Of a stretch of DNA of 41,340 bases, positions 15,985 to 24,048 are shown piece after piece. This DNA is from Nitrospirota bacterium (lineage in GTDB: Bacteria > Nitrospirota > Thermodesulfovibrionia > Thermodesulfovibrionales > Magnetobacteriaceae). The translations under genes were made by a program, and so were the position numbers. The stretch's first letter is position 1, and every line of letters begins with the position of its first letter. The stretch is taken from positions 1 to 41,340 of the forward strand of contig JADFXJ010000023.1 in NCBI GenBank assembly GCA_015233615.1, read 5' to 3'. Below the pieces are notes generated by a model. That model searched no databases and had not been told where the DNA came from. It saw only the letters and a list, made by a program, of their open reading frames with translations.

Positions 15985-17688
15985 ATGGAAAATCAGATTA
16001 GCGATCAATATTCGAAAATATGTATTAACTGCATGGAAGAAAGAGGCGCAGGCCACTTATGTGCCAACTGTGGATACGACGAAACCAACTACGCTCTTCA
16101 TCCATTACATCTAAAGCCGCGCAGAATTCTGAAAAAACAATACCTTATCGGGCGAGTACTCGGGCAGGGCGGTTTTGGCATCACCTACATGGGGCTTGAC
16201 GTCAACCTGTATAAAAAAGTGGCTATAAAGGAATATTTGCCATCATCTCTGGCCGGCAGAGAGATAAGCAAGAGTACCGTCATCCCTTTCAAGGGCGATC
16301 AGGAGGCATTTTTTACCGACGGCCTCAAATCTTTTATCGCCGAAGCCAGAAGCGTAGCCAAGTTTTCCCATAATCCACACATAGTCCACGTTATTAACTA
16401 TTTCGAGGAAAACAACACGGGTTACATCGTTATGGACTATATTGAGGGAGAGACACTGGCGGCTTACCTCAAGAACCACCAGGGAAAGCTCTCCGTAGAG
16501 GATGCTCTGGCTATCCTTTTCCCTATTATGGACGCGCTGCAGGAGGTACACGCACACGGCATATACCATCGGGACATCTCCTCGCAAAATATATATCTTG
16601 TAAAAAATACAACTCCTATTTTAATAGACTTCGGTGCCGCCCGGCATGTGGTAGGCGAACAAAGCCGCAGCCTCGACGTTGTGCTTAAGCCCGGTTATTC
16701 GCCGCTTGAGCAATACTCCTCAAAGGGACGCATCGGCTCATGGACTGACGTTTACGCCTGCGGTGCGATGCTTTATCTGATGATTACCGGCATTCTGCCG
16801 CCACCGGCGACAAATCGCGTATATATGGACGAACTACAGCAGCCATCGGGCATCGAAGGGCTTGACGTCTCTGCGCAACTTAATAATGCCATACTCTATT
16901 CCCTTGCCGTACGTATAGAGGACAGGTATAAGACTATCAGGGAGTTCAAAGAAGCTCTCAAACGAAACCCGGCAAACGAATACAGAGAACTTCTTGAAAG
17001 CTATTTAGCCGCCAGGGTATTATCGCTGAAAGACAGACTCTTTCTCGATTCATTCCTTGGCGAACATCAGATTACTTCGGATGTTGCACAAAAATTAGAG
17101 CACGAAGTACGCAAAGCCTGCAAGCTGCCGCCTCTGGACTGGGAAGCCGAATACATCGACACCATGCAGGCGGCGTGCAATGATCATGACGGTAAAATAC
17201 CCGCCGATACCCTTAGACAACTTAAGGAAACCTACGTAAAGACACCACGAATAACCGAAGAAACCGCGGACAAGGTTTTCAACATGGTTGCAAAACCGCC
17301 AAAGTCCACTGCAATGGAAACCGTCGGGACAGCTCCCGCTGGCAACAAGCGAACCTACACGGTGGGAGCGATTACACTTGCCGCTATCATTGCCATCGGA
17401 TTGACACTGTTTATTTTTCACGGCATGACACCGAAGTCAACAACGACGACACCCCCCACGGGCCGGTACGGGTATATAAACGTGTGGAGCACTCCTGATG
17501 CGGAAATTTTCATAAACGGCACGTCCTACGGGACTACACCGCAATCAAAATTGAAAGTGCCTGCCGGGAAAATCACTATCAAACTCGTAAACAAGAAGCT
17601 CGATATCGAAAAAGAATACTCACAATCGGTGGAACCGGAGGAAAGAGCAGCACCTGAAGAAAAAGCCGGACCTCCGGTGAAAAACTGA
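15985..17688 (+). CDS. Ser/Thr kinase-like protein with transmembrane helix and PEGA domain
   Basis: The 567-aa product has an N-terminal zinc ribbon (CINCMEERGAGHLCANC) and a kinase domain with LGQGGFGITY (about 59-68), AIKEY Lys82, Glu120, HRDISSQN (175-182) and DFGAAR Asp205. The usual Lys of HRDxK is replaced by Ser, so catalysis may be weak or use a variant mechanism; Asp177 and Asn182 remain. A helical linker follows, then one membrane helix (about 456-479) and an extracytoplasmic PEGA domain (YGYINVWSTPDAEIFINGTS, about 494-513) that may bind envelope ligands. It resembles the upstream FHA kinase closely, suggesting duplication. The gap of 55 nt suggests the same operon. Confidence 0.9.
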   Translation: MENQISDQYSKICINCMEERGAGHLCANCGYDETNYALHPLHLKPRRILKKQYLIGRVLGQGGFGITYMGLDVNLYKKVAIKEYLPSSLAGREISKSTVIPFKGDQEAFFTDGLKSFIAEARSVAKFSHNPHIVHVINYFEENNTGYIVMDYIEGETLAAYLKNHQGKLSVEDALAILFPIMDALQEVHAHGIYHRDISSQNIYLVKNTTPILIDFGAARHVVGEQSRSLDVVLKPGYSPLEQYSSKGRIGSWTDVYACGAMLYLMITGILPPPATNRVYMDELQQPSGIEGLDVSAQLNNAILYSLAVRIEDRYKTIREFKEALKRNPANEYRELLESYLAARVLSLKDRLFLDSFLGEHQITSDVAQKLEHEVRKACKLPPLDWEAEYIDTMQAACNDHDGKIPADTLRQLKETYVKTPRITEETADKVFNMVAKPPKSTAMETVGTAPAGNKRTYTVGAITLAAIIAIGLTLFIFHGMTPKSTTTTPPTGRYGYINVWSTPDAEIFINGTSYGTTPQSKLKVPAGKITIKLVNKKLDIEKEYSQSVEPEERAAPEEKAGPPVKN

Positions 17689-17771
17689 GACCAAGTTGCG
17701 GTTATAAGAGTAAAAGCCTCAACGATGTCATTGCAAGCGAAGCAAAACAATGACAAAGAAATGGATAATCC

Positions 17772-17970
17772 TCAAGGGGCTTCGCCCCCTTGACCCCCAA
17801 AACAAGACTGATGAACCCCAGGTGTCGCGGCATACGCGTCCTTAAAGGGGGTTTCCAAAGGGGGCAAAGAACGCGTCCTGGCGACTACCCTCTCTGCGGG
17901 GGAGGCCCCCCGCAACGCCCCCCGATGACTGCCAAAGCGCTGAGTATCGATAATATCATATTACTTTTAT
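17772..17970 (-). repeat. non-coding repeat family R2, copy C (reversed)
   Basis: Read on the minus strand, it gives TTTGGCAGTCATCGGGGGG, GCGTTGCGGGGGGCCTCCCC, CGCAGAGAGGGTAGTC and GGACGCG, matching copy B at 37072-37230. Beyond the shared core it carries GGGGGTTTCC/GGGGGCAAAG blocks and the palindrome GGGGCTTCGCCCCCTTGACC. It fills the space between the PEGA kinase and truA, which are convergent. Confidence 0.6.
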
Positions 17971-17992
17971 GATTGCCACCTGGTATGAATAG

Positions 17993-18820
17993 CTATAAGT
18001 AGAAAACTTTCTCGAGAAACAGTCCTTTTGGAGGGGCGCACTGGCCTGCTCTCCTTCTGTCTCTTTCTTCCAGTATCTTTGCGAGATCGCCGGGCTGGAG
18101 TTTCCCTCTGCCTACGTCAACCAGTGTACCCACAAGGTTCCTCACCATGTGGCGCAGAAAACCGCTTGCCTCTATGCCGAACTTCAGGAAGTCGCCGCTT
18201 ATCCGGAAGTCCATGAAGCCTATGCCGCTCGTACGGGTTATCGATATTTCGTATATTATCCTTTCGGTGCTCATAACGTCGGTGCCGGTGGCCGAAAAGG
18301 CCTTGAAGTCGTGCCTGCCGGTGAGATAGCCAAGGGCCATCGCCATCGACCCCATGTCTAAAGGGTAATTCACTTGCCAGGCGTAGCGGTGGGCAAAAGG
18401 AGATGGCCGCAGGCCAATGCTTGCCGCATGGACGTCCTGCGGGCAGCCAAAGGTACGAATGTGGCCGCGGGTCGAGATTAGATATGAATAGCGCTTTTTC
18501 ACCGCGTCGTACTGTGGATGGAAGTCTTCGCTTGTGTAACTGGCGTCAAGCACGGTTATATCGGGCGGAAGCGTCGAGTTCAGGGCCCGCGCAAAGGCTT
18601 CGGGTGGCAACGTTGACGTGGTCGAAAACACGGCCACCTGCTGGAGAGCGTGTACGCCCGCATCGGTTCTGCCTGACCCGGTGAGGCGCACCTGGTGGCC
18701 CGTTATCCTCTGAATATGCTCTTGGACGACACCCTGTATCGTTAAGCCAAAAGGCTGCACCTGCCAGCCCAGATAGCCGGTGCCGTCGTATGCAATGGAT
18801 AAGCGAATAAATTTCTTCAC
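17993..18820 (-). CDS. truA: tRNA pseudouridine synthase A
   Basis: The 275-aa product is TruA, which isomerises uridines 38-40 in the anticodon arm of many tRNAs. Visible family motifs are IAYDGTGYLGWQVQP at the start, LTGSGRTDAGVHALQQ with catalytic Asp53, ALNSTLPPDI, FHPQYDAVKKRYSY, YLTGRHDFKAFSA and GFLRHMVRNLVGTLVDVGRG near the C-terminus. Its length is normal. It is a single gene, transcribed away from the ABC transporter pair. Confidence 0.95.
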   Translation of the reverse strand: MKKFIRLSIAYDGTGYLGWQVQPFGLTIQGVVQEHIQRITGHQVRLTGSGRTDAGVHALQQVAVFSTTSTLPPEAFARALNSTLPPDITVLDASYTSEDFHPQYDAVKKRYSYLISTRGHIRTFGCPQDVHAASIGLRPSPFAHRYAWQVNYPLDMGSMAMALGYLTGRHDFKAFSATGTDVMSTERIIYEISITRTSGIGFMDFRISGDFLKFGIEASGFLRHMVRNLVGTLVDVGRGKLQPGDLAKILEERDRRRAGQCAPPKGLFLEKVFYL

Positions 18821-18934
18821 GGATGCCGCGATTATGATAACATAATATTTTGAGGGAGCATGGAATTTTAATGCCGGGTAAAAAGCATCGATGCCAAAAA
18901 TATTAAAGCCGGAAATATTACATTTACATGTGAA

Positions 18935-19600
18935 ATGGTTGTCCTGAAAGGAGTCAAAAAGAGCTACGGCACTGGTGACGGAGCGTTGGAAGTGCTCAAG
19001 GGGATAGATCTTGACGTGAAGGCCGGGCAGTACATTGCTATCATGGGGCCATCGGGCTCCGGCAAGTCAACGCTTCTGCATATCATAGGCTGCCTCGACA
19101 GACCAACCTCCGGCACGTACCACCTTGGGGGGTTGGACGTGAGCCAGGCCGCCATGGACGAACTTGCGGAAATCAGAAACGGAAAGATTGGCTTCGTTTT
19201 CCAGCAATTTAACCTGATAGCCAGGATGCCGGCCTGGAAAAACGTAGAGCTTCCGCTCATATACACGGCTATGCCGCCGCCTGAGAGGAAAGCCCTGGCA
19301 ACGTCCATGCTCCGGCGCGTGGGTCTGTCGCACAGGTACGCCCACCGGCCAAACGAACTCTCCGGCGGCGAGCAGCAGAGGGTTGCCATAGCCAGGGCCC
19401 TCGTCAATTCCCCAAGGCTGATACTGGCGGACGAGCCCACCGGCAACCTTGACTCCAGGTCGGGAGCGGACGTAATCTCACTATTTGACGAACTCAACGC
19501 TGAGGGCATAACGATAATTCTCATAACCCACGATACGGGAGTGGCCGAAAAAGCGCATAGCATCGTAACCATAAGGGACGGAGTTTTTCTGCGATCATGA
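18935..19600 (+). CDS. ABC transporter ATP-binding protein, MacB/LolD type
   Basis: The 221-aa ATPase has Walker A GPSGSGKST (about 43-51), a Q-loop FVFQQFNLIARM, signature LSGGEQQRVAIARAL, Walker B LILADEPTGNLDS and switch ITHDT. The sequence class (IGCLDRPTSGTYHLGGLDV) is that of the MacB/LolD/FtsE group, which powers export or lipoprotein release rather than import. The next gene encodes its permease. No Shine-Dalgarno is obvious before the ATG. Its stop overlaps the ATG of a 16-codon reading frame that leads into the permease gene. Confidence 0.93.
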   Translation: MVVLKGVKKSYGTGDGALEVLKGIDLDVKAGQYIAIMGPSGSGKSTLLHIIGCLDRPTSGTYHLGGLDVSQAAMDELAEIRNGKIGFVFQQFNLIARMPAWKNVELPLIYTAMPPPERKALATSMLRRVGLSHRYAHRPNELSGGEQQRVAIARALVNSPRLILADEPTGNLDSRSGADVISLFDELNAEGITIILITHDTGVAEKAHSIVTIRDGVFLRS

Positions 19601-19647
19601 AAATACCTATTCGAACGCCGATGAAAGCACTAATGGAAACGAAGTGA
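19597..19647 (+). other. 16-codon linker reading frame between the ABC genes
   Basis: ATG at 19597 overlaps the ATPase stop (ATGA). The frame encodes MKIPIRTPMKALMETK, and its TGA (19645-19647) overlaps the GTG start of the permease (GTGA). Its opening MKIPIRT resembles the permease start MKTPMRT at DNA level too, so it looks like a duplicated or resected permease 5' end. It could couple translation of the two genes. Expression of the peptide is not shown. Confidence 0.45.
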
Positions 19648-20861
19648 AAACACCGATGAGAACATTCGAGTATGCCGTCCAGGCGTGGGACTCGATAGCG
19701 GCAAATAAGGGCCGCGCCGCGCTCACGATGCTGGGCGTCATAATAGGGGTATGCGCGGTCATACTGCTCATAGCCATAGGCGAGGGGGCCAGAAAGTACA
19801 TATGGAAAGAGCTGGGAGAACTCGGCACGAATATTCTCATCGTAGTGCCGGGCAAGACGGCCAAGGAGGGGGGTATGCACATGGGCACGTCCACCGTGAG
19901 GAAGCTGGTATTTGACGACGCCCGCATTCTCGAAAGACGCAGCCGGTACGTGGAGCACGCCGTACCAGTCGTCATAGGCACCGCCTACGTTAAGTACTAC
20001 GGTAAAAACAGGGACACTTACGTAGTGGGTGTAACGGAGCCCTACTTCGATATTAGAAACCTCGGTATAGACGTGGGAAGGAAGTTTACCGCCGAGGAAA
20101 TCGACGCCAAAAGGCGGGTGTGCGTACTCGGCAGGACGGTTAAAAATAGCCTGTTCGGCGACAAAAACCCCCTGGGTACCCTCCTTTCACTGGGAGACGC
20201 CAAGTACCGGGTTATCGGCGTCATGGCGAAAAAGGGAGTGACACTGGGCTTTGACATCGACGACGTGGTCCTCATACCCACAACGGCGGCACGGGATCTT
20301 TTCGACACGGATTCACTTTTTAATATTACCCTTAAGGTTGCTTCGGAATCCGACATGGAAAACGCCAAAAGGGATATAATCGCCATCATTAAAAGGCGCC
20401 ACGCCGGCAAGGAGGACTTCACCATCATGTCCCAGGACGAGATGCTCGCCGTAATGGGCAAGATATTGAGAGTGCTCACGAGCGTGCTGGCAGGCATAGC
20501 GGCCATATCTCTCCTTGTAGGGGGAATAGGCATTATGAACGTGATGCTCATCTCGGTCAAGGAAAGAACACGGGAGATAGGCATAAGGAAGGCCGTGGGG
20601 GCAAAGAACAGTGACATTTTGATGCAGTTTTTAACCGAGTCGGTGGTGTTGAGTGCCGTGGGAGGGTTAGGCGGCATAGGGTTAAGCATGGCCCTGGCCT
20701 GGCTGATCACGCTTGTGTGGGAGAATATTCCCATAACGATAACGTGGTGGTCTGTGGCCGCGGCGTTTCTCTTTTCCGCTTTCGTTGGAATCTTCTTTGG
20801 CGTCTACCCCGCGAAAAAAGCCGCAGGTGCCGACCCCATCGTCGCACTAAGATATGAATAG
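19644..20861 (+). CDS. ABC transporter permease, MacB/FtsX family
   Basis: The 405-aa protein has the four-helix MacB plan: an N-terminal helix (AALTMLGVIIGVCAVILLIA), a large periplasmic MacB core domain (about 50-275), then three C-terminal helices around LAGIAAISLLVGGIGIMNVM, VVLSAVGGLGGIGLSMALAW and VAAAFLFSAFVGIFFGVYPA. The family motif KERTREIGIRKAVGAK sits between them, and the end ADPIVALRYE is typical. It pairs with the upstream ATPase to form a putative exporter. No adaptor (MacA-like) gene is present here. The start is GTG at 19644 or ATG at 19656. Confidence 0.93.
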   Translation: MKTPMRTFEYAVQAWDSIAANKGRAALTMLGVIIGVCAVILLIAIGEGARKYIWKELGELGTNILIVVPGKTAKEGGMHMGTSTVRKLVFDDARILERRSRYVEHAVPVVIGTAYVKYYGKNRDTYVVGVTEPYFDIRNLGIDVGRKFTAEEIDAKRRVCVLGRTVKNSLFGDKNPLGTLLSLGDAKYRVIGVMAKKGVTLGFDIDDVVLIPTTAARDLFDTDSLFNITLKVASESDMENAKRDIIAIIKRRHAGKEDFTIMSQDEMLAVMGKILRVLTSVLAGIAAISLLVGGIGIMNVMLISVKERTREIGIRKAVGAKNSDILMQFLTESVVLSAVGGLGGIGLSMALAWLITLVWENIPITITWWSVAAAFLFSAFVGIFFGVYPAKKAAGADPIVALRYE

Positions 20862-20979
20862 TATGCCATGCCGCATGAGCGGCGATACACCGGCAGGGAC
20901 GGCGTACGGCGTAATACCTGTTGCGGACAAAGCCAGGCCGGGGAGAAATCCATTAAGCGGTATCTCGGTGTTCCAATTC

Positions 20980-21008
20980 TTGACAAATAAATACATTATT
21001 GCAATAAT
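20980..21008 (+). promoter_or_regulatory. sigma-70-type promoter of the two-TM gene
   Basis: TTGACA at 20980-20985, a 17-bp spacer and AATAAT at 21003-21008. A start near 21015 would give an approximately 50-nt leader before the ATG at 21067. The 100 bp upstream of it hold no recognised feature. Confidence 0.6.
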
Positions 21009-21066
21009 AAAAGAAGACCCGTATTTATATTGTATTTAGTTCAATTTATAAAGTTTGCGAGGCTTT

Positions 21067-21558
21067 ATGTATCAGGAGCGATATTGGAAGGAATTTGTTG
21101 ATTTGAAAGTTCATTCATACTATTTGGAGCGTTTATTGCTACGCGCTGAGTTTTGGGACAAGTGTATTGCTGTTATCATTGCGTTATCATCGAGCGCTAG
21201 TATTGCCGGGTGGGCAATCTGGCAAAAAGCGCCTTTTATTTGGGCTGGCATCATTGCTTTATCTCAGGTAATTAGCATAATTGACAAAATTTTACCCTAT
21301 AAAACAAGACTGAAATCATTCCCGGGATTAATATATGGACTATAAAGTTTGACATTAGCCGTCGAAAAAAAATGGTATGACGTTTCTGAGGGTAATTTAA
21401 CAGAAAAAGAGATACATGATCTACAAATGAACGTCAAGTTTAAGATAGCTGAAATTACAAAAAAATATTTGGACAGTAACACTTTACCGGATAAAAGAGC
21501 ATTATTGCGTAAAGCAGAAAAGTCGGCGAATAATTATTTTAATAAATACTACCCGTAG
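21067..21558 (+). pseudogene. small two-TM protein interrupted by an in-frame stop
   Basis: GCGAGGC precedes the ATG at 21067. The frame runs through two hydrophobic segments (CIAVIIALSSSASIAGWAIW and APFIWAGIIALSQVISII) to LIYGL, then TAA at 21343-21345. It continues in the same frame with SLTLAVEKKWYDVSEGNLTE and ends NNYFNKYYP at 21558. The two parts read as one protein of about 163 residues: two membrane helices and a soluble helical tail, the layout of SLATT-like two-TM proteins. A TTG at 21349 could restart the second half. Either it is a nonsense-mutated gene or the stop is read through; I favour a pseudogene. The family name is not certain. Confidence 0.6.
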
Positions 21559-21568
21559 GAGGACTGAA

Positions 21569-21739
21569 ATGTTTGACAGAAAGCAAGGACGAGATCAAAG
21601 CACAAGTAAACTCAAGCCTTCATTAGTGGATGACGCCCCAGTGGAGAGAGGATTGCCACCTGTGCGGCTAATAATACCAATGCCAAAGGTTAAACCTCCA
21701 AAACAACAGGTTGAACCTCCAAAACCGCCCACTAAGTGA
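21569..21739 (+). CDS. small Pro-rich protein, 56 aa
   Basis: A strong ribosome binding site (AGGAGG, 6 nt before the ATG) starts a 56-codon frame only 10 bp after the two-TM gene. The product begins MFDRKQGRDQSTSKLKPSLV and ends with Lys/Pro/Gln repeats (PKVKPPKQQVEPPKPPTK). It is hydrophilic, has no signal peptide and is probably disordered. It is likely co-transcribed with the two-TM gene and may act with it. No function is recognised. Confidence 0.6.
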   Translation: MFDRKQGRDQSTSKLKPSLVDDAPVERGLPPVRLIIPMPKVKPPKQQVEPPKPPTK

Positions 21740-21864
21740 TGGTTGGTTTATATTGTAACGTATGAATAAAACGTAACCGTTCACCAGCTTGAGGCCCTCT
21801 CTCAGATAGACTGATGTGTGAGTAGGGGTTTTCAGAACATCAAAGAACATCGCTTTTAATAATA

Positions 21865-22860
21865 ATGGTCTGTTCATACTGTAAAAAACCCATAAAAGAC
21901 TTCTACTTAACCGGCGGCAAGAACGTTTACCATAAGGAATGCTACTTCAACCACGTAGCCCCGCGGTGCGGCCACTGCGGCGAGGTTATAGAGGGCCAAT
22001 ACGTTGTCTCTTCCGGGAAAAGTTACCATAACCGGTGTTTCGATGCCCACGTAGCCTTAAAGTGCGACGTTTGCGGAGGGCCATTGTCGGGGAAATACTA
22101 TGTGGATTTCTACGGTAACAAATACCACGAGGCCCACAAGGCGAAGCTTACCGGCTGCTCCTGTTGCGGCCGTCTCATTTGCGAGGCTCTGACCCAGGGG
22201 GGCAGGTGCTACTCCGACGGCAGAGAGATTTGCACACTGTGTCACATGACCGCCATAAAGACGGACGGGCAGCTTCAGGCGGCTATAAAATATACTTCAG
22301 GGAAACTCGAAGGTCTGGGCCTGGGCCTTGACTTCCGATCCGTCCGCTACGAGATGGTGGACATAGACGGGTTGAGACGCATAATGGGCAATAGGTTTAA
22401 CCATAGCAGGAGCCAGGGGGCAATGACGCTCACCGAAGAAACGATGGTTAACGTCGTCGCCGGCAACCCCGGCAGAAGGGTTAGCAACCCCGGATTAACG
22501 CGCCGGAGCATCGCGGTTTACGTGCTGTACGGGCTATCGGCCATAAGGTTTAAGTGCGTCCTGGCCCACGAGCTTACCCACGCGTGGTTTGCGCTTCACT
22601 GCCCGCATCTTCCCGTTCAGGTGGAGGAGGGCACGGCCAACCTGGTTAGCTCGCTCATGCTCGAAATGATAGGTAACGAGGAGGCCCGGTATATTCTTCG
22701 CTCGATGGAGGATGACAATGATCCCGTCTACGGTGAGGGTTACCGGAGAGCCAGGAAACATTATGAAAAGGAGGGACTCACCGGACTTCTCGCCAACGTG
22801 TGTGAAAAGAAAGCTTTCTCAGCCGGCTTGTTTGCAAGGCTTGCCGACTGGCTAAGTTAG
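21865..22860 (+). CDS. DA1-like protein: LIM-type zinc fingers plus metallopeptidase
   Basis: The 331-aa product begins with LIM-like zinc modules: CSYCKKPI with YHKEC (Cys3-Cys26), CGHCGEVI with YHNRC (about 35-58) and CDVCGGPL with YHEAH, then CSCCGRLI and CTLCH. The C-terminal domain has the zinc peptidase motif AHELTHAW (His235, Glu236, His239), with VEEGTANLVSSLM about 15 residues later supplying the third ligand. This order, LIM then HExxH peptidase, matches plant DA1 ubiquitin-activated peptidases; bacterial DA1-like proteins are known but their substrates are not. No signal peptide or membrane helix is seen, so it should be cytoplasmic. It stands alone downstream of the small two-TM and Pro-rich genes. 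Confidence 0.85.
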   Translation: MVCSYCKKPIKDFYLTGGKNVYHKECYFNHVAPRCGHCGEVIEGQYVVSSGKSYHNRCFDAHVALKCDVCGGPLSGKYYVDFYGNKYHEAHKAKLTGCSCCGRLICEALTQGGRCYSDGREICTLCHMTAIKTDGQLQAAIKYTSGKLEGLGLGLDFRSVRYEMVDIDGLRRIMGNRFNHSRSQGAMTLTEETMVNVVAGNPGRRVSNPGLTRRSIAVYVLYGLSAIRFKCVLAHELTHAWFALHCPHLPVQVEEGTANLVSSLMLEMIGNEEARYILRSMEDDNDPVYGEGYRRARKHYEKEGLTGLLANVCEKKAFSAGLFARLADWLS

Positions 22861-22861
22861 A

Positions 22862-22874
22862 CCGGCTTTGCCGG
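22862..22874 (+). terminator. short GC hairpin after the DA1-like gene
   Basis: CCGGC TTT GCCGG directly follows the stop codon. There is no T-run, so it is only a weak terminator candidate. Confidence 0.25.
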
Positions 22875-22963
22875 CTTCCCGGTTGATGAGTAAGTGTTTA
22901 TAAAACCCCAACTTCACAGAAAGATAAGAAGATGTCATAATGGGCCTAAAAAGGAGGTTCATC

Positions 22964-23463
22964 ATGACGAACAAAGCAAAGAAGCAATCAAGAGCCGAGG
23001 CCCTTCAATTATGGAAGGGACATATCGAGGCATGGCAAACAAGTGGACTTACGCAATCCCAATACTGTCGTCAACATGCACTGAATCTAAAAACTTTTAC
23101 CTATAGGAAGATTAAACTCAACTTACCTCAACCAAAGGCGGTTTTTTATCCTGTACGAATCCGACCCGAAGAGGATAATGAAAGCTCAGGCGCATCACTA
23201 TAGCGGAATTCAGTGGGATGCAATACAGCAGCCACACGGATTCAGGGCTAGACTGCCGGACAAGCCGGAATGACGGGTAGATAAAATCGACGTCATTGCC
23301 CTTTCCGTCATTCCGGCTTGTCCGGCAGTCTAGTCCTTTGTATCGCATTCCACTGGATTCCGCTGTAAGCCTGATGATAGGTCAGCGATACCGAATCGAA
23401 GTTGGAGACGGCTTCAAGCCCGTCACCCTTCATAGACTTATTGAAACTTTGGAGCGAAGCTGA
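22964..23463 (+). pseudogene. tnpA: IS66-family tnpA accessory gene, interrupted by a MITE
   Basis: AAGGAGG lies 7 nt before the ATG at 22964. The first part matches IS66 TnpA (EALQLWKGHIEAWQTSGLTQ, SQYCRQHALNLKTFTYRK). At 23201 a 165-bp MITE interrupts it. After the MITE the frame resumes with RYRIEVGDGFKPVTLHRLIE and TLERS, the typical C-terminus. Removing 23201-23365 and one TA restores a single open frame of the expected length, so the break is due only to the MITE. The stop overlaps the tnpB start. Confidence 0.85.
23201..23365. mobile_element. 165-bp MITE with TA target duplication
   Basis: Terminal inverted repeats of 25 bp match at 22 positions: AGCGGAATTCAGTGGGATGC at the left end, GCATTCCACTGGATTCCGCT at the right. 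TA flanks it on both sides (23199-23200 and 23366-23367), as for Tc1/mariner or IS630-type transposition. The interior is a near-perfect palindrome with CTAGACTGCCGGACAAGCCG and its complement, the same core as the repeat family at 203 and 13399. It has no coding capacity, so a transposase elsewhere would have mobilised it. Confidence 0.85.
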
Positions 23464-23818
23464 TGTATCGAGGGGCATCGAATATCCGTGTCTATCTGGC
23501 GGCGGGCCCTACGGATATGCGCAAATCTATTAACGGGTTGTCCATTGTTGTTGAAGGGATTCTGTGGAACTTGATCCATTTTCAGGTTATCTCTTTGTAT
23601 TCAGCAATCGCAGACGCAACATAGTGAAGATCTTGTACTGGGATCATAACGGTTTCTGTCTGTGGCAAAAGCGTCTCGAAAAGGATCGGTTCAAATGGCC
23701 GGACATTCCAAACAGGACACTGGAGATAGGACGCAGAGAGCTCAACTGGCTGCTCGACGGACTTGAAATACACCAGAATAAGGCTCATGGAAGCCTTAAA
23801 TACAGTACAGTGTTATGA
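23463..23818 (+). pseudogene. tnpB: IS66-family tnpB (Orf2), frameshifted
   Basis: The first frame reads MYRGASNIRVYLAAGPTDMR then KSINGLSIVVEGIL, the IS66 TnpB start. An extra TG near 23561 then shifts the frame, and the protein continues as ELDPFSGYLFVFSNRRRN, KILYWDHNGFCLWQKRLEK and RFKWP to a stop at 23818. The total length less 2 nt is divisible by three, in agreement. IS66 TnpB is an accessory protein of unclear function; this copy is inactive. The main DDE transposase gene (tnpC) is missing apart from a possible stub. Confidence 0.85.
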
Positions 23819-23897
23819 CTTAAATATGGCTGTCTGTGTCAAGAATATTACATAAATATATTGCCTTAATATAATGGTTTCTGTTACCATATATACG

Positions 23898-24032
23898 ATG
23901 ATAACAGAAACTGATATTAACGCCCAGAGTGTATGCAAATTACTATTGGAAATTGCCAGCCTTAATGGTATTGTTCCCGTACTAACATTGCGTTTTCAGA
24001 CATTTGAAAATGCTCAAATTATGAACTTGTGA
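23898..24032 (+). pseudogene. possible 5' stub of IS66 tnpC
   Basis: A 44-codon frame starts 79 nt after tnpB, where tnpC normally begins. It reads MITETDINAQSVCKLLLEIA and SLNGIVPVLTLRF before a stop. The leucine-rich start is compatible with the TnpC N-terminus, but nothing beyond it is recognisable. I assign it mainly by position. Confidence 0.3.
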
Positions 24033-24048
24033 AGTATAGTTTGGCATA

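Noticed and set aside
17790-17972. Short frame downstream of the PEGA kinase
   Set aside because: It is contained in repeat family R2 copy C.
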